Part shown: positions 32,405-44,510 of the stretch, piece after piece
Layout of the letters: every line of letters begins with the position of its first letter
Position numbering within the stretch: position 1 is the first letter of the stretch
DNA from: Cardamine occulta
Taxonomy: Eukaryota > Streptophyta > Magnoliopsida > Brassicales > Brassicaceae
Assembly: GCA_028015245.1 (NCBI GenBank)
Contig: CM051388.1
Location: forward strand, 21,724,474-21,788,473
Direction: 5' to 3'
DNA length: 64,000 bases
Made by a program: the position numbers and the translations under genes
The notes under the pieces: model-generated
Seen by the model: only the letters and a program-made list of their open reading frames with translations
Database searches by the model: none
Told to the model about the DNA's origin: nothing

Positions 32405-33605
32405 AAAAAGAAAAATTATAGGTCACAATATACTTACACATATAAACTAATTTAGTGTTCTCATCACTATACGAACTATTAACTTCGCATAGTGACATGT
32501 ACAAAGTATCATGTGTCATGTGCCCAACTACACCAAGTATTATGATATACACGAAGTATCAAAAATTATATGCGCAACACCATAATCATTTTTACGATTT
32601 GAATTTAAAATCATCATATTTGCTTTTACATATATATATATATATAATATTTTTGTATTATTTTAAAAATCATAAAGTAAATATGTTCTAAAATGTTTAT
32701 AAAAATCAACTTGAAATGTTGAATATTACATTTTCTTTTATAATTTTAGAATAAAATTTATCTTACTAATTTAATTTTTATCTAATGTAGGAGTGGACAC
32801 AGATTTGATATCTTGAAATTTAAGAATACTAAATTTGATCCATTAGATCCGAAAAATAATTAATCGGATCTGTCCAAAATATGTCAAAATTAAATAGTAA
32901 TATGAATTTTGTTTTTGTCCTAGGTGAATGACGCTTATAAGACAGAACATCAATAGTAAAATAATATTTATATTACTGTTCTAATTTTTACATAATTTGG
33001 ACATATCCGAATAACTTTTTTTAGATCTGACGGACTGAATTTTGTATTCTAAAATTCTAGAATATGAAATCTGTGTCTCCTCCTACACTATATACAAATT
33101 AAAATATTAGTATATATTTAGTTTTAAAAATAGAAAAGAAACGTTAATACAAAGCATTTCAAGGTCTTTTTATAAAGATTTAGAACATATTTTTTGTTAA
33201 TGGGTTCGATTTTAGAACATATTTATTGTATGATTACTAAAATAATACAAAAAACAAATTAAATGAAATTAATTTTTGTTGATATTTTAATCTATTATTT
33301 TATTCATTATATAATATAAAAATATTGTATATATATATATGTGTGTGTGTAAAAGCAGATATGATGATTTTAAATTAAAATAGTAAAAATAATAATGGTG
33401 TTACGCATATAATTTTTGATACTTCGTGTATGTCACAATACTTAGTGTAGTTGAGCACAGGGTATGTCACTATATTATGACACATAATATTTCGTGTATG
33501 TCACTATGCGAAGTCAATAGTTTGTATAATTATGGGAACATTAAATTAGTTCGCATGTGTAGATATATCATGGTATATAATTCATGTAGCTAAGAATCAT
33601 TTTTA
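32405..33605. mobile_element. Large foldback element, near-complete palindrome
   Basis: The outer arms (about 32405-32640 and 33345-33605) are inverted copies; shared words include ACGAAGTATCAAAAATTATA and ATTTAAAATCATCATATTTG. The inner segments (about 32788-32890 and 32995-33095) also pair, for example GACACAGATTT and ATTCGGATATGTCC-type words. Hence nearly the whole 1.2 kb folds about a centre near 32945. Words are shared with the smaller foldback element at 2976-3856, suggesting one family. It is non-coding. Confidence 0.75.
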
Positions 33606-33889
33606 CTCATCAAAATCATTGATCCAATATATTCCCCTTAGTTTAAGTTCATGATCGTTGAACTTAACCTTGCACACATCTAGCATTTTCTTCCAAGTGG
33701 ATACTCTATTATAATTAAATAAATCAATCAAATTAAATAATGCAAAAACCTTATACAATTTAATTAAAGAACTCATATTTTAATCAAAACATACACACAC
33801 ACGAACCCCTATAATACTTTCAACAAGTTAATTATTTCTTTGATATTAGTCGACAATTTCCAGGAGGAAGAAAGATTGCTAAGCTACCA
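33606..33889 (+). promoter_or_regulatory. Promoter of a truncated BAHD copy
   Basis: Homologous to the upstream regions of the intact paralogues (TTTTCTTCCAAGTGG, CAATCAAATTAAATAATGC, GATATTAGTCGACAATTTCC). It leads into an ATG at 33890 whose gene is lost. Confidence 0.6.
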
Positions 33890-33925
33890 ATGGCGTTAAA
33901 CGCGATCAAGACCGTTCGAGTTAAA
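33890..33925 (+). pseudogene. 5' stub of a BAHD acyltransferase (MALNAIKTVRV)
   Basis: Only the start codon and about eleven codons remain (ATGGCGTTAAACGCGATCAA...). After CGAGTTAA the sequence departs abruptly from all paralogues. The rest of the gene is not found on the far side of the 7-kb insertion, where the next copy's own promoter begins instead. The stub is therefore a truncation rather than a simply interrupted gene. Confidence 0.85.
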
Positions 33926-36900
33926 ATTACTATATGTGTGCTAGATCTATACTTTTCTACGATGAAAGAGTGTAATGAGTTGTTATGTGCATAAAGAAAA
34001 TGAGACACAAGAGATTTCTTAACAGGATTCGGTTAACCGACATTCCCAAGACCAAGTCTAGAAATCATTCACTAGAAAATACCGCAACCTACAATTGCTA
34101 TATGGTATCCACCACTCTTTTCTATAATTACAATGGAAGAACACTACTACTCATTGTCTTTTCTGACAAGTGTAGCTTTACAACAAAACCATCAACAGAT
34201 CTTCGGATCTCATCGATGTGGCAATGTCACACACAAATGTGTACCTCTCTCGATAAACCTTAGACACGCGAGTCTATATGTCACCGTCTCTTGGTTTTTA
34301 TATCAAGTGCCAAAAACCCTAGACGACTCAAGCCACGCTTCAAGTCTCTACAAGATAATTGGGCTTAACTTGAACAATGGCCCACATGGTCTTTTTGCTT
34401 TCATGATAGAAAGACTAGATCTCGATCTCATTTGTTGTTCCAACAACTTCAATACTGTTCCAACAATATCTGCACTTTCAATCTCTCCCTTTTTATCTGA
34501 GTTTTACAACTCAAGCTCACTATGTCAAGCATGCATACTCATCAATAATCCTAATATAAAAGCTCTCCCTTAATCATATATCATCGTGCTAATATTCTGT
34601 TCACAAAACTTTCTCAATCTCCCCCTGCTTGAGTGATAAAACTCTGTTAAAACACTAAATGCAGAATAAACTTAATCACACATGTTGGAGCATACTGCAT
34701 AATCAGAAATGCCTTCCCCTTTGAGCTCTACAATGATTTTCATCCTTACTTCTGAATTTCTTTCTCCCAAACCTTCTTATTGCACAATAACCTCCAAATC
34801 AAGAAGATCCATGTCTGATGTAGAGATAGCAATCTTTGCTCTCTAACTTGTTAATTTCCATCCATAATGCTTAGCCTTATCAGCAGCATGAGCACTAATC
34901 ATCATAATCAAACATCAAATTCAAAGTAGAAGCCAAAGCTCCTCTTTACTTTATTATATTCACCTTTCTCTTCAACTGCAAATTTCTTCTCTTCTTAATT
35001 GACAACCAAAATCAATACGCATGAAGAGTCTTCACATCTTCGTCAACCGATGGGCCAGATCAAATAATCCCAAAAGATATCCATTCTCAATCCAAACCTT
35101 CATTGTTTTAGAATAAAAAAAAAACAAGCTCCATCAATCGCAACATCCATATGTAGAAGCACCCACACAACGAATAACACTCCACTCCCCCTACACCATT
35201 GCATCACATTCTCTGTTTCAACTGCCTTGTCTTCTTACTTCCAAATTTCTCTTTTCTCACTTGAGTTTTACATCTCACTCATACATAACCAGCAGCCACC
35301 AGAAACTTGTCTTGCCTTTTTTTTTATCGCTCGAACTTGTCTTGCCTTTGTACTTCAAATTAATCAGTATCTCCTCGTGAGTGAGTTGATAAAACTCTGG
35401 AGAAAAAAAACTCAAAACCTCAAAACATCAGACTTAGAACCCATCGACCTATCTTCAAACCCATGTCTTCATAGTGTAACCTGCTTTTCTTCTCTTAGAA
35501 ACACACAATCTTGAATAGATTCTTCCTTGCGGATACAACCTTCAAAATGACCTTATTTAGCTTGATCATTATTATCACAAAATCCTTCTACCAATCCTGA
35601 CCAGAGAATCAGATTCTTCACCAAAACTTGTATTCGCTCAAAAGCATCAACATGAATGTTTAAAACAATGACTTCAACTATAAACTCTTCTCTTTCAGAT
35701 GTAAACTCATCATGACATACCTTCTAATATGCTCCATAAAAATTGACACATATCCCAATACAATCAGATTTTACCTTCATAACCTTCTTTTACAAATCAC
35801 TTTCAACTTCACAAATCGACTGACATAAGCGATTAACTACTTGACTACCTCTAAGCGTTTTTCTCTAGAATTTATCCATAAGATATGATCATGTCACACT
35901 TAGACAAACTAGAACACACCTAATCCTTGTCTCCAAATGCAGCTTGTTTCTTTATTCAAAACTTCCACTAACCTTCTTAGTTACCTCAAGTACCCAGCTA
36001 ATTGTTATCTACAATAATGTTTCCTATACAAATGAACATATCTGCAATATACCCCATCTAAAACTGAGGGTTTATTACTCTACTTGAATAATCTTGGTCA
36101 AAAGACTTGGCACGCTTGCAAACAAATTTTGTCTCATCATGAATAACTCCTACACATGCTTTTCTTTTAACTATCTCCCAACAACTGATCCAGTGATGTT
36201 CTTGAGACTTTTATTTTAGCAGCCTTTTTTTTATGTCATACTTGTTGCCTACATCACACCTTTCATCAAATCCCATCAAAAATCTCATTTTGCAATAAAT
36301 CATTGACCGTTGGAAATATTTATGTGAATAACATTCTCTTTTATCCTTGTAAGAAGATCTCTTAAATTCTCTCTTGTGTGATGATCGAGAAGTGTTTTGT
36401 GATGATTCTGAAGTCCTTAGAGCTTCCATTTGTTTGACATGACTAATCTCACAGCCACATAACTTGATCTTGTTGCCAGCAACATAACCTCAACCAATCC
36501 ATGTGGATACAATGAAAAAAAACATATGAAAGTAGCTCAGGCTGGGTAGCTCTCCCATCATTAAAAATGTACCGCTGTCACCAATAGGAACAGGATCTGA
36601 GCCTGCCGTATGCACATGACAGTCAACTTTTGAAGGAAATCTATAACCAGCACTGAATCTTGAACACAACTTCATTAACACTAGCAAGCAATTCATATGT
36701 ATAATCTGAAATTCAACCTTTAAGCAATGCACACCAATATTGAGTAGAAGTAATAACATGATCATCATAAAAATACTTTTGTAGCAGTGGATGCTTAGCA
36801 CGATGTCTTCAAGATTTAAAACCAAGGGTGAGACAATTGTGAAGTAATTCTCAATAATGATAACCCAACATTTACAAGTTACCTAAGCTAACGACGTTAC

Positions 36901-39900
36901 GCTTAATCGAAGTTACTCAACTCTAAGATATATCTTAGATTGATCCCAACGAACTTCTCATCTAGAGTGAATCATCATGTAGGATTCTCTTTCCTAATTG
37001 CTTTTTCATCTTGGCTTTTTCTCAGCAGTGCATGCACAACATGAAAGCGTTGATTAACCAAAGATCTAATTTGATTCTCTTTCTCTTTTTTAACAGTTTA
37101 CAAACTTCACATGATTTCTTTTACACTGACCCACAAAAACTTATTCAATCCTTTAGTCTCAGTTTTTGACTACAAATAACTTCATCCAAGAACCTTAAAT
37201 CACTCCCAATGGCATAGGTTCTAAAAGCAGCATTAAGTTCTATTTTCTTCCATTAATCTTCTGCTTTCATAGGAAACTTCTGTATCCGCAGTCACACACA
37301 ACCCTCGATGTGTTTTCAAGTGTGACACTGACAGCCGGACACCGTCAAACCCAAATTCTGCTCCAAAATTCCATCAAGATTAAAACCAGCCAAACATCAA
37401 GGAAACTTAAGAACACTGCTTTCTAGTGACATGAATTCCTGAAACCAGCCTTCCTTCTTTGCAACCATATCACACACGGTTTTCCTATTTTTATAGCTTA
37501 CACAACTCATAACCTTTTGATTCAAAAGACCTCACAGGAAAATCGCATTCATGGAAAAGCTTGACCAACAAAAGCCTTTGGTTATCTACCTTTAGAAACT
37601 TCAAACTAGAACAGTCACCTAGTTGCTTGTGAATTCTCTGACTTTGAAATAATAAGAAAATAATGCTTCCTTTTCAAATTAAAAGCTCTAAAACTTCTTC
37701 ATCTGTCTTGATGCAAAGCATAGACGCAGTAGCAAACCAACCCAGAAACTTATGAATCTTGATGGAAAAATCAAGAACAGTCATACAAATCTACGAGCAA
37801 CCAACTTTGGAAAAAATTTCCCAACAAACCATGAGAAATCTGTTGGGCCACAATTTTAATAAGACAAATGGGTCTACAAAATTGTGTGAGAATTGAATTG
37901 AAATGGGCATGGGCCAATAAGTGGCAAAGCCTTATTTGTAAGTGGAAAGGGAAAATGACCCACATTGCTTACAAGTTATGTTTTGGTGTGATATATATAT
38001 AGTCATAGTCATACAATTGTTTAAATGACTATAGAGAGAGAAAAGAGAGACCACACGCGCGCGCCGCCGTCGCCGTCCGGCTCGTGGTTCGTGGCCTCTA
38101 GAGGCCCCCGCGCACATACCTTTCTTTTTGGAGAAAATTCATAAGGAATTTTTGAGGTCCATTAAGGAATTCGAAAAAAGAATATTCGAATATTCGAAAA
38201 AAGAATATTCGAATATTCGAAAGAAAATTCTGTTCACATGCGCACGTTCGCCGCGATAATTCAAAAAAGGAATATTGGTTTCGGATGCGAGTTCGCCGAG
38301 ATAATTCGAAAAAATAAATATTCGAATATTCTTTAGAATTTTAGAATATTCGCCGAGAATTTCTTCAGCGGAACTCGACCGAACCGCCCTCTCATCCTAT
38401 ATATATATTCTTGAAACTCTAGATATCATTCACTCAATTCATTCTGAATATCGATCAATATCTAACAAAAAATCCTCTCGTCTCATTTCTAAAATCGTAA
38501 GTCCCTTTGAGAGTATCGTAGATTTATCATTCGTTGAGTTCCTATTTCGAGTGTTGTGAAAAGGAATTATTTGCAATTGTATCTTGCGATTCAAAGATCG
38601 TACCAAACGGTCACACTACCGGCGATTTATTGAGTTAAGGACAGAGACCAAGTCTCGCCTTTGCATGATTCGGTGTTGCGTTTATAAGATTTAGCCCGCA
38701 ATTTTATTTTCAGAAATTCGAGCGCCTACAAAAACTAAAGACGATCTTTATATCATTAGAAAGATCTCGCTTTCAAGTTTCCAGATCTTAAATCCAAGGT
38801 CTGTAGACAAAGAAAATTCTTTCAACCTTGCTCACCAGCCTTCGTAGACTTTCACGAAAATTCTCTCTTGAAATCGCCGATACCAGTGAGCTTCTTCATC
38901 GTGAAACTCATCTTTCTTATCCGATAGTGAAAAGCACTGATGCAATCTCGATCACCTGTTAACATCCTCCGACATGTATGTCATCCTCGACCAGAATCGC
39001 CTCCATCCCTGATTAATTGCAGAGTGCTGAAAATTTAATCTTTGTTTATATTCTCTCCATGAATCTCCTACAATATCCAGAAACTCTTCTACAATGGAGC
39101 ACTTAATCCAGACCCATGTGTCTTGGTTCATCTCTGTCACGTTCACAATTAAAGCAGACCCATGTGTCTTTGTCAACGAAGCTAATTCTCTTCTGGTGAT
39201 CCCTTTCTTCATCGATCCTTTGACGAATTAAAATAAAATGCAGGTTTTCTTTTTCTTCATACTAGACGACAAGCATCTTTGTTTGACTCTGATCCACTTC
39301 AAATTTTTCTATGAAGCTTAAGCTTTTGGTTTCAACATTCTTCTCCCCCTTGTTGATTGTGTGCTCAATAAGGCAAAAAGCCAAGACAAGACACATACAA
39401 CAACACAAAACCAAGAAAGCTTATCAAATGAAACAAACTTCTAACCCTCCAAAACTCTGACAAAATCAATTTTTGCTCCAAAGAACCAGTAAATCCAAAG
39501 CCAGCCAACATGTCGAGAATACTTAAGCTCCATAAACGATCGATTGGATAACTAAAAAAACCATCTTATCATGAGAGATTAATTGAGAAATAATTGCGTA
39601 TAGCCCTTTAATCAACTCACCTGAGACCATCATATACTCAAATCTCCAACGCTTCTAACCAAACTTGAGACAAACGAAGGTTGACTCTTGTCTTGCAATG
39701 TCAGACATCAAATTCAACTTGCACTATCCTCCATTTTGAGTAATCTCACAACCGGTTTCAGAAGCACAAACTAAGAAAACTCTTCTCGGATCTGAAACTT
39801 CTTGAGTTCCTTAAAACCTCCTTTCGAGAACCATTAGCTTCTTTCTCTAACATGAACTTCTCCATTCAACCTCTAATTTCTTCCTAAACATTTCAAAAGT

Positions 39901-41045
39901 GCAAATTTTATACACCCATCTGAAACCATAATCTAAATTCTTCTTTTTCAAATCTTATGATGTTCATGATGCAAGATTTTTCTTCTCTTCTAGAGATTTG
40001 TGTCTGACGCTGCTATTGAATTCGAGAACTTTTGAACCCAATCTCTTATCTTAGTAACACACATAGAATTCTCTGATTCCATTTGAGCATACAAAAAGAT
40101 GATATTAAAATCACGTGCATCTCGCTTTTGTCTCTGATTTCAAGACATCTGAAATCGCCCTTTAATTTTTTTCCGTGAAGTTGCAGTGAATCGATGAGAG
40201 CCTATATTACCTTCCTTCTAATTTTGACTAGCTGAAATCATCTCATCTTTTCTTTATCGGGAGACTTCTTCCTTACCTCTCACAATTTCTTCATTCGCTT
40301 CTTCTCTTAAGCTCATGTAATGTAAGATTTTAATTCATGTCGAAACTGCAACGGAGAAGAAGACTCACAGCAAAGAATACTTTCAACCTCACTCTTGTCG
40401 TAGAAGGAGATTCTCAAACCTTTCCTTTGATCTGTCTTATCTGATTTGATCAATCTCATATTGAAATCGATCTCCGACACAAAACTGTAGCTTCTGGCTT
40501 CCTTCCATCGACCACAACCATACTGGTCGTGACTCTCCCTATCTACTCCATGATCTTACGAGTCTAGGTTTTCTTCGCTGAAATCCTCACTGGTTCAAAC
40601 CAATGAACCCAGCACCAAACATGCCAAAATTTTGCTACTCTTCTAGTCACAAAAAAAAAACCAACGGAGAAAAAAGAAACTCTCAAACTCTCTGAGCTCT
40701 AACTCTTGCTCTAAGGAGAAGAAGACTAATGATTTACTCCCATTTCCAATCCGATTCACACGCGTGCAGCAGCTTCCCAAAAAGAAAATTGAGACCTTCT
40801 ATTTTTTCTAGCAGCTATAATACACGTTTCCAGCTTTTTAATTTTTTTCTCATAAAGGGCTTTATTCTGAGCCTAAATTGATCAAAATATATAATGGCCA
40901 AAATTTTCAATCAAACCCTAATCGAAATCACTCCTCTCTTCCTTGATGACTTCCTTTTGACGAAAAGAAACACGATGCTCAAATTTTCAATATGATTTCG
41001 ATGGATTACTCTGAACCTTCCGATGAGCTCATCACCTATTCTATC
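33926..41045. mobile_element. Unidentified large insertion, possibly degenerate retroelement DNA
   Basis: This 7.1-kb block replaces a BAHD gene body and has no recognisable protein. Two minus-strand purine tracts (AAGCAGGGGGAGATTGAG near 34615-34632, AAGGGGGAGAAGAATG near 39338-39353) resemble polypurine tracts preceding LTRs, and 40700-40712 resembles a damaged tRNA-primer region. No LTR pair could be matched by eye. Frames at 34133-34573, 35227-35514, 36211-36825 and 38952-39212 show no known domain. The call rests on its absence from paralogous positions and on these weak signals. Confidence 0.35.
37840..38712 (+). repeat. Probable solo LTR (Copia-like)
   Basis: The sequence runs from TGTTGGGCCACAATTTT to GCAATTTTATTTTCA, with GAAAT at 37835-37839 and again at 38713-38717 as a likely target duplication (one base separates the left repeat from TG). 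It contains a TATA-like CCTATATATATATTC near 38395, followed by a leader-like region, as LTRs do. No internal element sequence adjoins. A GC-rich patch (38050-38115) and repeated GAATATTC words are notable. Confidence 0.55.
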
Positions 41046-41327
41046 TTCGTCTTTTTCTGACGTGTAGGGTGTCACTTTCTTCCACGTGTTGAGTCAGCCG
41101 TTGTTCATGATTGATTTGGTTGTTGAAAATCACAGATCACACATCTCAACCTTGGATCTAATCTCAACCTTTTCTTCCAAGTGGGAAATCTTTTCTAATT
41201 AAAAATCAATCAAATAATGTAAAACTTTTTACATAAAGCTTATGCAATTCAAGTAAAGAACACAGACACACACAACCACCTATAATTTCCCAGAGGAAGA
41301 GTGAGATCGTTGTTTACTAAGCTACCA
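41046..41327 (+). promoter_or_regulatory. Promoter of the BAHD pseudogene at 41328
   Basis: It contains the shared block: CACTTTCTTCCACGTGTTGA with a CACGTG G-box, and AATCACAGATCACACATCTC. The equivalent region upstream of the intact copy at 24992 reads CCACGTTC, without the full G-box. Confidence 0.55.
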
Positions 41328-42695
41328 ATGGCGTTAAAAGTGATGAAGACCGTTCAAGTCAGTCCTGCTACAAACTCAGCCAATGACTCAGTCAACTCCT
41401 TCAATCTCCCTCTAACTTTCTTTGATTTACGCTGGATTAAATTCCCTCCCGCTAAACGAGTCCTTTTCTACAAACTCACCGAGTCAACTCGCGAGTCATT
41501 CTACTCTATGATCCTCCCTAAGCTCTCTCTCTCTCTCTCCCTTGTCCTCCGCCATTACCTCCCGCTCGCCGGCTGCGTCGTATGGGGCCCACAAGATCCA
41601 AAGTCGTCTCCAAGCATGACTCAATCTCACTTACTGTTGCAGAGACCGATACAGACTTCTTCATTATATCCGGCAATGGACTATGTCCAACGACCGAGTT
41701 ACATCCCCTTGTACCCGAGTTATCGGTCTCCGATGACTCGGCGTCCATGTTTTCTTTGCAAATCACGTTATTTCCGAACGAAGGACTCTGTGTTGGCCTT
41801 ACAGCTAACCATGCTGCCCTCGACGGTAAATCATATGCAATGTTTATTAAATCATGGGCTCATATTTGCAGATTACAAGAACATATTGAAGTCCCTCTTT
41901 TACCGGATGATCTAACTCCAAGTTTCGATCGTTCGGTCATTAAAGTTCCACGTGAACTTGAGTCAAAGATGATGGAACTACTGTTGTATCTCTCAAAGGA
42001 CATCGAGAACTTTATAAGTATGAAGCCACCTCCCATCAGTGAGATCAGTGCCGATGTTGTCCGTGCCACGTTTGAGTTAACCGCGGAGAACATAGAGAAA
42101 CTTCGGGAGCGAGTCAAGAACGAATCAGCTCGCTCTCCACTCGATCTTCATTTGTCAACATTTGTCATAGCCTACGCTTACGCATGGACGTGCGTGGTGA
42201 AAGCGCGTGGAGGCAACGCGAATAGACCGGTGCGATTTCGGTACGCAGCAGATTTCAGACAACGTCTAGACCAAGTCCCAGCCGAGTACTTTGGGAACTG
42301 CCTGATTTCGGTAGGTTGGTTTGAATACGAAGCAAGAGTATTTTTAGAAAAAGATGGTTTTGTTAAAGCAGACGAGATTCTAAGCGATTCAGTGAAAGGT
42401 TTAGTGTTACGAGGAATAGAGTCACTTTGTGAGGACTACGTAGAGGGAACAATGAAACTGAAACCGGGTGCACAGTTCGGGTCAGTTACAGGGTCAACCC
42501 GTTTTTGGGATGTACGAAGCAGATTTTGGGTGGGGAAGACCAACTAAAACCAAGTCTTTATCTGTTGACCGCAGCGAAGGATTCTCTATGTCGGAGAGAA
42601 GGGATGGGCCAGGTGGTGTGGAGATGGGAGTATGCTTGAAGGAGAGTGAGATCAACATTTTTCTTTCTTTATTTAATTATGGCCTAACTGATTAG
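41328..42695 (+). pseudogene. BAHD acyltransferase pseudogene with two offsetting frameshifts
   Basis: It starts MALKVMKTVQVSPAT at 41328. A 10-bp deletion near 41602 removes part of the codons between DPQDPK and VSKHD and shifts the frame, reaching a stop at 41913-41915. The homologous sequence continues in a second frame (41582-42547) with NHAALDGK and EYFGNC. An extra base in a T-run near 42505 returns the original frame for EADFGWGRP and the tail. Net change is minus nine, so start and tail share a frame, but about 300 codons between them are misread. No functional protein is expected. Damage is light, so loss was recent. Confidence 0.93.
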
Positions 42696-42797
42696 CCTTT
42701 TAAATCATTACTCACTGGTACTCATTTCTGATTGATGTTTTGGTTTTACATGATTTTTTTATTATTTTTTGGTTTTCTTAGTTACCAGCAATCATTA

Positions 42798-43057
42798 GAG
42801 CATCCACATCGGACATGTGTGGAAAAAGTGTATTCCCGAAAAAAAAAATCAATTTTTTTTTTTTGTAAAATATTATTTTAATTATTTTTTAATTGTTGCA
42901 GCGAATGGCGTGTCAACACATGGCTGGATCTTCCAAGACCGGGTGTCTTGCGGAAGACACAGAGAACACTCCAAAAACACAGACTATGGGGCCTATTGCA
43001 ATATTTATAATTTTTTTTTCGGGAAGACACCCAAAAATTTGTCCGCTGGACATGCTC
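42798..43057. mobile_element. PIF/Harbinger-like MITE
   Basis: Terminal GAGCATCC...GGACATGCTC inverted repeats are flanked by TTA at 42795-42797 and 43058-43060. The paralogous 3' flank of the gene at 24992 reads CATTATGGGAGAAAC with one TTA, an empty site that proves the insertion and its boundaries. Confidence 0.85.
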
Positions 43058-43201
43058 TTATGGGAGAAACAAAAGTTAGTACTACGTTTTAATATTGTTT
43101 CATCAAAACCCCAATTCCCCAAAACTTTTGCATTAACTTCGCATACAATATTGTGCAAGCCTTAATTCTGCGTTTAAAACATAAATCATTATGTCTAAGT
43201 A

Positions 43202-43382
43202 TAGTCAAACCTCTATAAATTAATAACATTATGGTAAATATATTTTTGAAATTTTATTAATTTATCATAATTATTAATTTATAAAAGTGATATTTGGGCC
43301 AAAATATCAATTTGGGACTGAAAAAATTATTAATTTATCGAAATATTAATTTATTGAGTATTAATTTATAGAATTTTCACTA
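43202..43382. mobile_element. Emigrant-like MITE, short
   Basis: Termini TAGTCAAACCTCTATAAATT and the complement TAGTGAAAATTCTATAAATT are flanked by TA. The empty paralogous site is TCTAAATAGGATCAAA in the 3' flank of the gene at 24992. At 181 bp it is an internally deleted relative of the element at 864-1420. Confidence 0.82.
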
Positions 43383-44089
43383 TAAGATCAAACTAGTAAG
43401 CTTGTAAGCTAGTATACTAAGCTAATACTGCTTCCCTTTTTAAAAAAATATCATTCTACACTTGAATTTTTATTTCAAAAATAAGTTATTTTACATTTTT
43501 AATGTGAATTTTCAAACAAAAGTTATAATTTACCCTCTATCCAAAAGTAAAACTATTTAAATTTTAGTCAATATCAATTAAATAAGAGAAATTAGTCTAA
43601 TATAACCAACTTTTTCTTTTGAATAGCTAGTATAACCTCTTTAACTTTTATTGCCTATATAACTTACTTATTTTATAACAAATTTATAATTCTAAAATTG
43701 TCCTTTTTACTGTTTAAAAAAATAGTGAATGAGTTTTTCAAAATTGATAATTCTATATCATTACTATCATAAATATATTTAAAATTTATGTAACTAAATT
43801 CTTTTATACTTAAATAATTTTAACATTAGTAAAAGAAAAATAAATTAAAAAATCTAAAACCTACTTTAAAATTATTTTATGTCCATAATACCAAAATTAT
43901 CATTTCTAACTAATAAATATTTTTGAAAAGAAATTATTAATAAATTATCATTTTAATAATTATTCTCTTTTAATTTCTATTTATTATTAAAACTACAGTT
44001 TTCAATATTTATTTTTACTTAAAATATATGATTAAGTTAAATAATAAAGGCTTTTAAAAAACTTAAAAATCTTCTGCTAAATATTAGCA
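43383..44089. other. AT-rich intergenic DNA
   Basis: No feature recognised. Confidence 0.4.
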
Positions 44090-44510
44090 AAGTTTGTCAG
44101 ATGTCCGCAGAGTCTACCATGTATACGCAAAGACTACCAACTATTCGCAGAGTCTGTCATATGTTCGTAGAGTCTGTCAAATGCTCGTAAAGTCTGTCAA
44201 ATGGTCGCACACTCTGTCAAATACTCGCAGACTCTGCCAAATGCTTGGAGACTCTGCCAAATGCTCGTAGACTCTGCCAAATATCCATAGAGTCTGTCAA
44301 TTATTCAGCAGAGTCTGCCAAATATCCGTAGAGTCTGCAAATGATTATGCAGAGTCTGCCAAACGTCTGCAGAGTCTGCCAAATATATGCTAAGTCTGAC
44401 AGTTATTTTGCAAAGTCTGCCAGATTTTTGCAAAATCTACCAGTTACTCTGCAAAGTCTGCTAATTACTCCGTAGTATCTGTCAATTACTCCGCAGAGTC
44501 TGCCAGTTAC
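44090..44510. repeat. 20-bp minisatellite, left part
   Basis: About twenty degenerate units of agtctgccaaatgctcgcag. Variation is mainly in the last six bases. It is interrupted by the solo LTR and resumes at 45680. Confidence 0.93.

Noticed and set aside
36490..36825. Minus-strand frame of 111 codons
   Set aside because: Begins in low-complexity hydrophobic sequence and resembles nothing known. It is part of an unidentified insertion.
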